15,893 nucleotides of DNA from JANNHP01 sp031404455. Lineage in GTDB: Bacteria; Planctomycetota; JAJSAM01; JAJVHW01. The notes under the pieces are model-generated. The model was not told the origin of the DNA, did no database searches, and saw only the letters and a list, made by a program, of their open reading frames with translations. The position numbers and the translations under genes are program-made. Below, one piece after another: positions 6,994 through 14,071 of this stretch. The stretch covers positions 1-15,893 of the forward strand of contig JANNHP010000397.1 of NCBI GenBank assembly GCA_031404455.1, written 5' to 3'. The first letter of the stretch is position 1, and each line of letters opens with the position of its first letter.

Positions 6994-9336
6994 ATGCGCA
7001 GGATCCGATGGCTCCTCGTCGCGCTGCTCGCGGCGTTCGTGGTGATCCCCGCGGGCGACGCGTCCGCGATCACCGGCGTCATCTACAACGCGAGCACCGG
7101 TCACTACTACAAGCTCTACACGACGCTCTCCACGTGGACGACGGCGAGCAGCAGCGCGACGAGCGTCGGCGGCTACCTCTGCTGCCCCGCGTCCAGCGGC
7201 GAGAACGCGTGGCTCGTGTCGAGCGGTCTCACGGCGAACACGCCGTGGATCGGCGGCTCCGACGCGGCCGTCGAGAACACGTGGACCTGGGTCAGCGGCG
7301 AGACGTGGAGCTACACGAATTGGAACTCCGGTGAGCCGAACAACGTCGGCGAGGAGGACTACCTCACGATTTCGACCACCGGCGTGTGGAACGACTGGAA
7401 CGCCACGGGAACCGCCTACTACATCGTCGAGTGGAACACCGACCCGAACCTGCCGGCCGATCCCTCGAACCTGCGCGCGACGCTCGTCTCCGACCTGCGC
7501 ATGGACCTCGCGTGGGACGACCCCGCCACGAGCGAGACGAACTTCGAACTCGAGAAGGCGATCGGCGCGGGATCGTTCGCGCCGCTCGCGCAGCCGGGCA
7601 TGGACGCCGTCACCTACTCCGACACCGCCGTCGTCGCCGAGACGCAGTACCGCTACCGCGTGCGCGCCGTGAACTCCGTCGGCCCCTCGGGATGGTCGAA
7701 CACGCTCACTGTCGCAACGGCGCCGCCCGCGGCGACGGGTCTCACCGCGACCGCGCTGACGGCGCGCAGCGTGCGCGTCGCCTGGACCGACAACTCCGCG
7801 GCAGAGACCGGGTTCGAGGTCGAGCGCGGCGCCGGTTCGCCGGGCGCGGGCTTCGCCGTCGTCACGACGCAGGGGCCGAACGCGACGTCGTACACCGACG
7901 CGGCCGTCGTGCCCGAGACGACGTACTCGTACCGCGTTCGTGTCGCCGGGGCCGGCGGGAAGTCGGGCTACACCGCGGAGGCGTCCGTCACCACGATGCT
8001 CGCTGCCCCGACAGGCGTCTCGCTCGAGGGCACCACCGACCGGAGCGTGACGCTCTCCTGGGACGACGACTCCACGAGCGAGACCGGCTTCGAGATCGTC
8101 CGCGGGAACGGGTGTCCGGCGACGGTGTTCGGTCCGGTCACGATCACCGGTCCCAACGTCACGACGTTCACCGACGCGACGGCGCTCCCGGAGCGCTCGT
8201 ACACCTACCGCATCCGCGCGGTGACGGCCTCAGGCGCATCGGACTGGGCGGTGGACCGCTGCATCACCACGCCGCCCTACGCGCCGACGAACGCGGGCGC
8301 CGTGTCGCTCTCGGCCGGCAGCGTCCGCGTGACGTGGACCGACGTCTCCAACGTCGAGACGAGCTATGAGGTGATGCGCGCCGTCGCGTCGAGCTTGTTC
8401 TTCGAGCGGGTGGCGGTCGTCGGATCGAACGTCACGCAGTTCGTCGACACGACGGCCGGGCAGGAGATCGGCTACGTCTACCGCGTGGCCGCGGTGGGGG
8501 ACAACGGCCGATCCGGGTGGGCCGTCGCGGCCGAGGTGGACACCGACGCGATGCTCGTGGTCCGGAAGGCGACGATCGTGCGCGCGAAGAAGGCGGGCAC
8601 GCCGTCGAAGCTGACGTTGACCGGCGAGTTCGACGTCGGCGGGCGCGGCGTGAACCTCGCTGCGGGCACGTCATTCGGGGTGGGCGCGGGCACGGTCGTC
8701 ATCCCGTCGCTCGTGCAGAAGGGCGCGACCTACAGCTATGCGGCGGCGGGCGTGAAGGTGAAGCTGAAGGCCGGCACCGGCACGTCGCGCGTCACGTTCA
8801 CGCTGCAGACCGACGACACGCTCGTCGCGCTCCCCGCCGCGAGCGACGCGCTCACGGTCTCGTACGGGAACGGCGTCTTCCGCGCCGTGGGCACGGTGCA
8901 ACTCGACGGCGACGCGTTCCTGCCGCCCGCGCGCGGCGCTTTCGTCGATCCGCCGTTCAACCTGCTCTCGGTCTCGGCGTCGCTGAAGGACGGCGCGAAG
9001 GACACGCTCGTCGTGAAGGGCGCCTTCCACTCCGCGACGGGCACGCCCGGCGCCGCGCCCGAGGTCCACCTCACCTTCGGCACGTTCGACCTGCGCGCCC
9101 CGGGCACGCAGTTCACGCGCTCCGGCGACAAGTGGTCGTTCCACGAGACGAATCTCGGCAGCGTGGCGATCACGCTCGACTACGCGAAGGGCGCGTTCTC
9201 CGTCGTCGTCCGCGGCGCCGAACTCGGCGCCCACGCATCGGGCCCCGATCCGGTGCGGGTCGTCGTCGAGTTCGGCAACGTCCACTTCGCGGACACGCCG
9301 TCCTTGGCGAGCACGGGGAAGAGCGTGAAGTACTGA
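6994..9336 (+). CDS. Secreted protein: C-type lectin-like domain, four FN3 repeats, duplicated beta-rich C-terminus
   Basis: 780 aa. A Sec signal peptide covers residues 1-25 (RRIRW, hydrophobic core, GDASA-ITG). Residues about 28-148 are a C-type lectin-like domain: WIGGSDAAVENTWTWVSGE, then EPN (114-116) and WND (132-134), the calcium/sugar-site pair of mannose-type lectins. The canonical disulfide cysteines are missing; only an adjacent C63-C64 pair is present. Four fibronectin type III repeats follow (about 152-240, 243-335, 337-426 and 429-517), each with an ET-x-(F/Y)-E strand and a Y-x-YR strand. Residues about 522-625 and 658-765 look like two diverged copies of another beta-rich module (SKLTLTGEFDVG and DTLVVKGAFHSA). 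No sortase, PEP-CTERM or type IX signal is seen. Probable role: cell-surface or extracellular binding to glycans or particles. The ligand is unknown. The start is fixed by AAGGAGGG. Confidence 0.85.
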   Translation: MRRIRWLLVALLAAFVVIPAGDASAITGVIYNASTGHYYKLYTTLSTWTTASSSATSVGGYLCCPASSGENAWLVSSGLTANTPWIGGSDAAVENTWTWVSGETWSYTNWNSGEPNNVGEEDYLTISTTGVWNDWNATGTAYYIVEWNTDPNLPADPSNLRATLVSDLRMDLAWDDPATSETNFELEKAIGAGSFAPLAQPGMDAVTYSDTAVVAETQYRYRVRAVNSVGPSGWSNTLTVATAPPAATGLTATALTARSVRVAWTDNSAAETGFEVERGAGSPGAGFAVVTTQGPNATSYTDAAVVPETTYSYRVRVAGAGGKSGYTAEASVTTMLAAPTGVSLEGTTDRSVTLSWDDDSTSETGFEIVRGNGCPATVFGPVTITGPNVTTFTDATALPERSYTYRIRAVTASGASDWAVDRCITTPPYAPTNAGAVSLSAGSVRVTWTDVSNVETSYEVMRAVASSLFFERVAVVGSNVTQFVDTTAGQEIGYVYRVAAVGDNGRSGWAVAAEVDTDAMLVVRKATIVRAKKAGTPSKLTLTGEFDVGGRGVNLAAGTSFGVGAGTVVIPSLVQKGATYSYAAAGVKVKLKAGTGTSRVTFTLQTDDTLVALPAASDALTVSYGNGVFRAVGTVQLDGDAFLPPARGAFVDPPFNLLSVSASLKDGAKDTLVVKGAFHSATGTPGAAPEVHLTFGTFDLRAPGTQFTRSGDKWSFHETNLGSVAITLDYAKGAFSVVVRGAELGAHASGPDPVRVVVEFGNVHFADTPSLASTGKSVKY

Positions 9337-9408
9337 GGGTCCGCGGTCACGTGGAGGCGAGTTCAGGCAGGTCGGCGACCCGACGGCGGACGATTTCGGC
9401 GCCCGTGC

Positions 9409-9436
9409 TTGAGGAGGCTCGCGCGTCCGCTAGGCT
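9409..9436 (+). promoter_or_regulatory. Candidate promoter of the DUF1570-like gene (leaderless)
   Basis: TTGAGG (9409-9414), a 16-bp spacer and TAGGCT (9431-9436), ending 7 nt before the ATG at 9444. This is the best -35/-10 pair of the four leaderless-type starts. The 107-bp gap after the lectin gene shows no clear terminator. Confidence 0.45.
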
Positions 9437-9443
9437 TCCGAGC

Positions 9444-11594
9444 ATGCGGGGATCGAGAACGGCGTGCACGCTCCTGACCGTGGCGTGGTGCGTCCTCGGT
9501 CTCGCTCCGGCGTCCGTGTCGGCGCAGGATGGTCCGGCTGCGGACGCCCGGGAGGCGGATCCGCTCGACGCGGAAGTCGAGGCGATTCGGCGGCAGGTGG
9601 CGGTGGGGAGCTGGAAGTCGGGAAAGTTCGCGATCGAGAAGTTCTTCGCAGCGCACGCCGACGACCCGCGCGTGGCGATGCACATTCCGGCGCTCGAGAC
9701 GGACCTCATGAAATGCCTCTACCGGCTCGCGACGCCGCAGGCCAAGCCGTTGGAGTTGCTGGGGCGGGGCGCCACCAAGTACGACGTTGTCACGCGACGT
9801 GTCGAGTTCGACTGCGCCAGGTTCGACGAGTCGATGGGCTGGGAGCGCGAGGACGAATTGCGTTTCTTCGACGCGATGTTCGACGACGAAGTGTGCGTCG
9901 AGATGTCCGAGGGGACCGCGCGTAACTTGACGGTCTATCTGGGACTCGGTCCCGAGACGCATGGTGCCTATGCGATCAGGGTCGAGCCTTCCTCCGGCGA
10001 CTACGAGACCGTGGCGGTCTACCGCATCGACGCGACCGCCGCCGCGCCGATCCAGCTCGGCACCGGCGGGCTCCTGTCGAGTTCGAGTGTGGGCGTCCGG
10101 TACTCGCTCAATGCGTCGAAAGTCACGACCGAGGTCGTCCAGCCCAAGGAGTGGCATCACCCGCGAAAGTTCGATTCATACTCGGACGCGACGTACCGCG
10201 GCGGATTCGTCGCGATCCGCGGGGCCGAGGGCAGCAGGTTCCGGATCTCGGGCAAGTTGGATCCGGTGTTCGCCAAGAGGCAGGCGGTGGAGGCGGAATC
10301 GAGTCGCTTCCGGTGGTGGAGGGCCGTCAACTGGCGGCGCGAGGACGCGCTGCCCGCCTGGGTGATCGCGTCGGAGCGGGGGAGCGTCGCCTGGGCGGAC
10401 GGACTGCCCGCCTCGTTCGCGCCGTCCGCGCGCCCCCGACTGGTCGAACTCCAGCGCCGCGTGTTCGACGCGGAGGCTCCGGAGTCCGGGCAGGTTCCGT
10501 CGGGTCTCGAAGGGACGACGGGCGCGTGGCAAGCGGCCCTCCTCGCGTTCGCCGAGGGCCGCCTCGCGGACTCCGACGAAGCCTGTCGCGTGGTGCTGGC
10601 CGCCGAGCCGGGCTTCGCGGCCGTGCACGCGTTGGACGGCCGCATCCGGCTGGCGCGCGGCGCGGAAGAGGACGCGGCCGCGAGCTTCCGCGCGGCGATC
10701 CGCCTCGACGCCAACTTCGCGCCGGCGGTCGACGGGCTCGCGCTCCTTGCGCTGCGCGCCGGCGACGCCGCGGCCATGCAGCGCATCCTCTCGGACGGCG
10801 CGTCGCGCCGCGTCGGCACGAAGCTCACGATCGAACTGCGCAAGGTCCTCCTGCGACTCCGGCGAGGGCCCGACTGGAAGAAGCAGTTCGAGGCGTCGAC
10901 TCCGAACTTCGTCGTGACGAGCGACGCGAGCTTCGCGGTCTGCAGCGACGTCGGCAAGACTCTGGAGGAGTGCGTGGAGATCTACGCCGCGAAGTTCCGC
11001 CCGCGCCCGAAGAAGACTCGCGCCCGCGTGCGCGTCTTCGTGGGCTACGAAAGCTACGCGGAGTACCTGACCGAGCTCGGCGCCGATCCCGACGGCACGC
11101 TGGGCATGTACCTGCCCGCGATCCGCGAGCTCTGCGTCTACCTGCACGAGCATCGATCGGAGCTCTCGAACACCATCCGGCACGAGGCGTTCCACCAGTA
11201 CCTCCACGAGTTCCTCGACGACGCCCCGATCTGGTTCAACGAGGGCTACGCGGAGTTCTTCGGATTCTCGCGGCGCAAGCTCGGGAAGTCCCTGGTGGGC
11301 CAGGTCGGCGAGAGCCAGGCGACCGTCGTGGCGGCGCTCGTTCCGAAGTTCGTGCCGCTGGAACGGCTCTTCCTCATGCGGCCCACGGAATTCATGGCGA
11401 GGGCCGACGTCCACTACGCCCAGTCGTGGGCCGTCGTCCACGTGCTTCGAGGCGCGAAGGACGCCACGCTAGGGTCCGTGCTGGACCGCTACCTCGACGC
11501 CCTTCTCGCCGGTCGGAGCCAGCAGGAGGCGTACGCCGCGGTCCTCGCGCCGGTCGTTCCGCAGATCGAGAAGATGCTGCGCGCGTTCAAGTGA
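9444..11594 (+). CDS. Secreted TPR protein with HExxH metallopeptidase-like domain (DUF1570 / peptidase MA type)
   Basis: 716 aa. A signal peptide covers residues 1-27 (hydrophobic core, SVSA-QD). Residues 28-355 match no domain I recognise and look beta-rich and globular. Residues about 358-445 form two to three TPR-like helix pairs (AWQAALLAFAEGRLADSDEA, then ARGAEEDAAASFRAAIRLD). The C-terminal part from about 485 begins NFVVTSDASFAV, typical of DUF1570/peptidase-MA proteins. It carries RHEAFHQYLHEF, giving H580-E581-x-x-H584, and then WFNEGYAEFF with E600 as the likely third zinc ligand (gluzincin arrangement). It is therefore probably an active or recently active zinc peptidase outside the cytoplasm; the substrate is unknown. 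Such proteins are frequent in Planctomycetota, from memory. The start was chosen at ATG 9444 because it opens the signal peptide and has TAGGCT 7 nt upstream. Confidence 0.85.
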   Translation: MRGSRTACTLLTVAWCVLGLAPASVSAQDGPAADAREADPLDAEVEAIRRQVAVGSWKSGKFAIEKFFAAHADDPRVAMHIPALETDLMKCLYRLATPQAKPLELLGRGATKYDVVTRRVEFDCARFDESMGWEREDELRFFDAMFDDEVCVEMSEGTARNLTVYLGLGPETHGAYAIRVEPSSGDYETVAVYRIDATAAAPIQLGTGGLLSSSSVGVRYSLNASKVTTEVVQPKEWHHPRKFDSYSDATYRGGFVAIRGAEGSRFRISGKLDPVFAKRQAVEAESSRFRWWRAVNWRREDALPAWVIASERGSVAWADGLPASFAPSARPRLVELQRRVFDAEAPESGQVPSGLEGTTGAWQAALLAFAEGRLADSDEACRVVLAAEPGFAAVHALDGRIRLARGAEEDAAASFRAAIRLDANFAPAVDGLALLALRAGDAAAMQRILSDGASRRVGTKLTIELRKVLLRLRRGPDWKKQFEASTPNFVVTSDASFAVCSDVGKTLEECVEIYAAKFRPRPKKTRARVRVFVGYESYAEYLTELGADPDGTLGMYLPAIRELCVYLHEHRSELSNTIRHEAFHQYLHEFLDDAPIWFNEGYAEFFGFSRRKLGKSLVGQVGESQATVVAALVPKFVPLERLFLMRPTEFMARADVHYAQSWAVVHVLRGAKDATLGSVLDRYLDALLAGRSQQEAYAAVLAPVVPQIEKMLRAFK

Positions 11595-11685
11595 GGGCGG
11601 ACCAACGGAGCGCTCCATCGTCCTACCGGATGCCGAGGGCGAAAGGACAGGCTCGCGGGTTCGCGCGCGGAGTCGCCGGCGACAT

Positions 11686-11769
11686 ACCGTGCCAGGCACA
11701 CGCCGTCGGCGTCCACGCGAGGCGCGAGCTCGGAGGTCCCTGTGGCCGACGGCGTGAGCCTGGCACGGT
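11686..11769. repeat. Long inverted repeat (25-bp arms, 34-nt loop), REP/BIME-like
   Basis: The arms 11686-11710 and 11745-11769 are complementary at 24 of 25 positions. Each arm holds a smaller dyad: GTGCCAGGCAC at 11689-11699, and the one-mismatch inverted form GAGCCTGGCAC at 11756-11766. It lies about 90 bp past the stop of the DUF1570-like gene and at the far end of the tRNA repeat array, where convergent transcripts would meet, so a bidirectional terminator or RNA-stabilising role is possible. There is no T-tract on either side. The nested palindromes recall REP/BIME elements. No transposase is in the window. Confidence 0.7.
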
Positions 11770-11814
11770 CCGTCGCGTCGCGATCGCCGTGCGCAGTTCG
11801 CGGTCTGCGCCATC

Positions 11815-11833
11815 GCGGCGGCGGAGCCGCCGC
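11815..11833. repeat. GC-only hairpin
   Basis: GCGGCGGC (11815-11822) pairs with GCCGCCGC (11826-11833) around a GGA loop. A weaker 6-bp stem (GCGCAG 11791-11796 with CTGCGC 11805-11810) precedes it. Both belong to the hairpin-rich non-coding island. Confidence 0.45.
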
Positions 11834-11849
11834 CGGCGCGTCGTCTCGG

Positions 11850-11934
11850 TTGCGGCGCGCAGCGCCGCAGGGGCCAAACCGTTGCTGCCGCGTCCCCCAG
11901 GGATCGCACCCTGTTGCGGCGCGCAGCGCCGCAG
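11850..11934. repeat. Two copies of a 21-bp palindromic element
   Basis: An identical 21-bp sequence occurs at 11850-11870 and 11914-11934. Each contains TGCGGCGC-GCA-GCGCCGCA, an 8-bp stem with a 3-nt loop. Around the second copy the pairing extends to 15-bp arms (11908-11922 with 11926-11940) with two mismatches. The copies are 64 bp apart, so they do not follow the 116-bp period of the neighbouring array. The second copy aligns with a GCGGGGCGCAGCC stretch inside the array units, suggesting shared origin. Confidence 0.6.
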
Positions 11935-12233
11935 AAGGGTTTCGTGCCTCCTGAGGTGTTCAGTCGGCAAACGGTCCAAGGGCCAGCACGGCATGCCGGG
12001 ATGGTGGAGCCAAACGGGATCGCACGCCGTGGCGGGGCGCAGCCTCGCCGAGGTGACCGATGCCACCTGATTCGTTCAGTCGGCAAACGGCCCAAGGGCC
12101 AACACGGCATGCCGGGATGGTGGAGCCAAACGGGATCGCACGCCGTGGCGGGGCGGAGCCCTGCCGAGGTGACCGATGCCTCCTGACGCGTTCAGCGCGG
12201 AACGGTCCAAGGGCCGCGACGGCAGACCGCCCG
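11886..12233 (-). repeat. Tandem 116-bp repeats carrying tRNA-Ala 3' ends
   Basis: Three units: 11886-12001 (diverged), 12002-12117 and 12118-12233, directly 3' of tRNA-Ala on its transcribed strand. The last 21 nt of the tRNA (from the T loop through CCA) recur exactly at 12002-12022 and 12118-12138, each 116 bp from the next copy, with the genuine tRNA end at 12234-12254. By eye the first 59 nt of the two good units match at 56 positions. The last 57 nt of the diverged unit match its neighbour at 51. Each unit also has GGNCCAAGGGCC and, in two units, GGCATGCC. The period is not a multiple of three, so the array is not protein-coding. A further faint copy of the tail may lie near 11870-11880. 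The layout is like the E. coli tyrT array that yields rtT RNA. Confidence 0.85.
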
Positions 12234-12309
12234 TGGTGGAGCCAAACGGGATCGAACCGTCGACCTCTTGAATGCCATTCAAGCGCTCTACCAACTGAGC
12301 TATGGCCCC
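12234..12309 (-). tRNA. tRNA-Ala, anticodon GGC, CCA encoded
   Basis: 76 nt including the encoded CCA. Reading the minus strand: acceptor GGGGCCA pairs with TGGCTCC, including the G3-U70 wobble that identifies alanine tRNAs. The D arm is GCTC-AGTTGGTA-GAGC. The anticodon arm is CTTGA-ATGGCAT-TCAAG, giving anticodon GGC. The variable loop is AGGTC, and the T arm is GACGG-TTCGATC-CCGTT. All stems are intact, with one G-U in the T stem. The discriminator is A. The 3' end is followed at once by the 116-bp repeat array that duplicates its last 21 nt. Confidence 0.98.
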
Positions 12310-12328
12310 ACCGGGCAGCGGAGCGGCG

Positions 12329-12356
12329 ATCTTCGAGCAGGCGGGGCGAGCGTCAA
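12329..12356 (-). promoter_or_regulatory. Candidate promoter of tRNA-Ala
   Basis: On the minus strand TTGACG (12356-12351), a 16-nt spacer and GAAGAT (12334-12329) lie 19 nt before the mature tRNA 5' end. The -35 is good and the -10 poor. Confidence 0.4.
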
Positions 12357-12420
12357 GGTTTCCCTCGACCGAGGGCGCCGCGCGGCGGACCGCGTCGCCG
12401 TTCGCTCCGCCCGATTGCGC

Positions 12421-12426
12421 TAGCCT
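12421..12426 (+). promoter_or_regulatory. Candidate -10 of the membrane-protein gene (leaderless)
   Basis: TAGCCT ends 6 nt before the ATG at 12433; no Shine-Dalgarno is present. It is the same hexamer as before the Rieske gene. No clear -35 is seen. Confidence 0.4.
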
Positions 12427-12432
12427 GCCCAC

Positions 12433-13956
12433 ATGGACCGCCGGACCGGCCCAGCGGTGGGCGGCTACATCGACGACGTCGCGGGCGCTGTCGCTTCCGT
12501 GGCGCGGCGGCGGCCGATCGCGACGGCGATGGTGCTCGCGGCGTCGATTGCGGTCGTTCTGACCGGCGAGCGTGGGATCGATCCGTCCCTGTTCCTCGCC
12601 TGGATCGTCGCTCCTGCATTCGTAGCGGGCGCGACGCTCGCCGGGACACATCGCGCGGAGCGTTGGACCTGGACCGTAGATCGTTGCGTTCTCGTCGGAC
12701 TATTGGTCGGTTCGCTAGTCGGTTTGCGCGCGCTCGCAAGCGGCGGGGTAGACCCCTGGGTTGCGCGCCTCGCCGTCGCCGGGGTCTCGTTCCAACTCGG
12801 CGCCGCCACGCGCAACTTTCTGGCCGTCGGCTGCGCGACTGCGCTCGGAGTCCTCACACTCTCGCCGACCGCGTTGGTTGCGATGTCTGGCCGCTCGACT
12901 GACCAAGCGACCGGCGGTCCGGCGCTCTACGCTGGCTACCTCGGCGTGATAGGGCTGATGCTCGCGGCGCGCCACGGTCGCTGGCTGGCGCTGATGCCGC
13001 TCGCGATGCTGGCCGCGGTCTGGCGCGAGTCCGCGATCTGGGGGATCTGGAGCCTGCGCAACCCCTCGCTCAAGGATGTCGCCTGGTTCTCCGTGATCCT
13101 CCTTCTCGCTATGTTCTCCGTGGTCCTTCCGATCGTGGCTGGACGTGCGGCAGCGGCGCTGGCAACCCCCGCGTCCGGCGATCCGTTCTCGCGACTGATC
13201 GTACGTTTCCAGCGCGATCGATGGTGGACGGCGTTGATCGCGTTCGGCATCGGCACGGCACTGTTCCGGTCCGCCTGGAACGGGCCGGAGCAAGGCGACC
13301 TCGTCATAGCGAGCGCGGCCGTGATCTTCGTCCAAAATGCGTGCTTCGGACCGTCCTTCGCGCTCGGTTCTCTCGCGCCTTGGGTTGCGGCATCGGCGCT
13401 CTGCGTCCCGCTCTCGATGTCGTACTGCGCACCGCTCAGGTCGCACTCCTTCGAACTCACGGTGTGGCCTGAGGCGGTGGTGGCTCTCTACGTTCCGCTC
13501 GTTGTCGGACTGGTTGCTGCTCGCGCCCGGAGCATGCGGTTTCCCTGGTGGGGGTGGTTGACGATCGCAGGAGTTGCGGTCGTTGCGGTTGCGAACGTCG
13601 ATCGTCGTCTCCGGAGCGCCTTACATCCGGACGGGCTGGGGGGAGACATCACTTGGTGCGCCGCGGTCGCCCTGCTCGTTCACGCCGTCGCGACGAGTCA
13701 GGTCAGCGCGCGACTCGTGCTGGCGCTGAGCCCGATCGCGTCGTTCCTCGTCATCGACGCCTTCTACGCGATCCGCGGGTTCGTCTCTGACGAGTACGGC
13801 TTCGTCCCGTCCCCGATCCTTCCCGCCCTCGCCGCCGGCCCGGTCGCCGCCCTCCTCGCCCTCGGCGCGAGGCGGGTCCGCTCGATGACCGCCGTCCCGG
13901 AGGACCATCCGTCGCTGGAACTCGCGGCGGCGAGAGCGGCGGCGACCGGGACGTGA
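12433..13956 (+). CDS. Polytopic membrane protein of unknown function
   Basis: 507 aa, not recognised. After a short N-terminus with RRR at 25-27, about 11-13 hydrophobic segments can be seen, roughly at 28-44, 53-71, 85-101, 110-125, 129-150, 165-180, 183-197, 216-236, 265-278, 288-303, 310-328, 346-363, 373-388, 405-421, 428-447 and 461-479; some will be half-helices or pairs. Charged loops are short. An acidic/hydrophilic tail (EDHPSLELAAAR) ends the protein. No transporter signature, nucleotide-binding motif or catalytic motif is evident. GTG and TTG codons are more frequent than in the neighbours (for example around 13500-13600), hinting at lower GC bias or different history. It starts 123 bp from tRNA-Ala, divergently, and ends 115 bp before leuS. 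Alternatives include an exporter, an O-antigen-like assembly protein or a sensor membrane domain; none is supported. Confidence 0.75.
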   Translation: MDRRTGPAVGGYIDDVAGAVASVARRRPIATAMVLAASIAVVLTGERGIDPSLFLAWIVAPAFVAGATLAGTHRAERWTWTVDRCVLVGLLVGSLVGLRALASGGVDPWVARLAVAGVSFQLGAATRNFLAVGCATALGVLTLSPTALVAMSGRSTDQATGGPALYAGYLGVIGLMLAARHGRWLALMPLAMLAAVWRESAIWGIWSLRNPSLKDVAWFSVILLLAMFSVVLPIVAGRAAAALATPASGDPFSRLIVRFQRDRWWTALIAFGIGTALFRSAWNGPEQGDLVIASAAVIFVQNACFGPSFALGSLAPWVAASALCVPLSMSYCAPLRSHSFELTVWPEAVVALYVPLVVGLVAARARSMRFPWWGWLTIAGVAVVAVANVDRRLRSALHPDGLGGDITWCAAVALLVHAVATSQVSARLVLALSPIASFLVIDAFYAIRGFVSDEYGFVPSPILPALAAGPVAALLALGARRVRSMTAVPEDHPSLELAAARAAATGT

Positions 13957-14015
13957 GCGTCGCGCGCGCCGCGGCGTCCGCGCCTCAAGGATTCCCGCAA
14001 GCCGCGCGACCCCTC

Positions 14016-14021
14016 TACGAT
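14016..14021 (+). promoter_or_regulatory. Candidate -10 of leuS
   Basis: TACGAT lies 50 nt before the leuS ATG and fits the TAnnnT pattern, but no -35 is convincing. No T-box or other leader element can be recognised in the 50-nt leader. A weak purine stretch (GGAACGGACGGG) precedes the ATG. Confidence 0.25.
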
Positions 14022-14071
14022 CCCCCGCTTGCGCTCGGCGCGGTGCCGCGCGCGCGGAACGGACGGGTCCC

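Noticed and set aside
11469..12110. Open frame across the repeat array with repeated peptides such as FGST and AGPW
   Set aside because: The repeat period of 116 is not a multiple of three, so repeats are read in changing phases, and the frame overlaps the end of the DUF1570-like gene. A protein is unlikely.
11886..12233. CRISPR array
   Set aside because: Whole 116-bp units, including the intervening parts, are repeated; there are no short repeats with unique spacers and no cas genes.
11886..12309. Integrated element bounded by tRNA att sites
   Set aside because: The 21-bp tRNA copies look like att sites, but there is no integrase, only 95 bp lies between copies, and that spacer is itself repeated. 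Tandem duplication explains it better.
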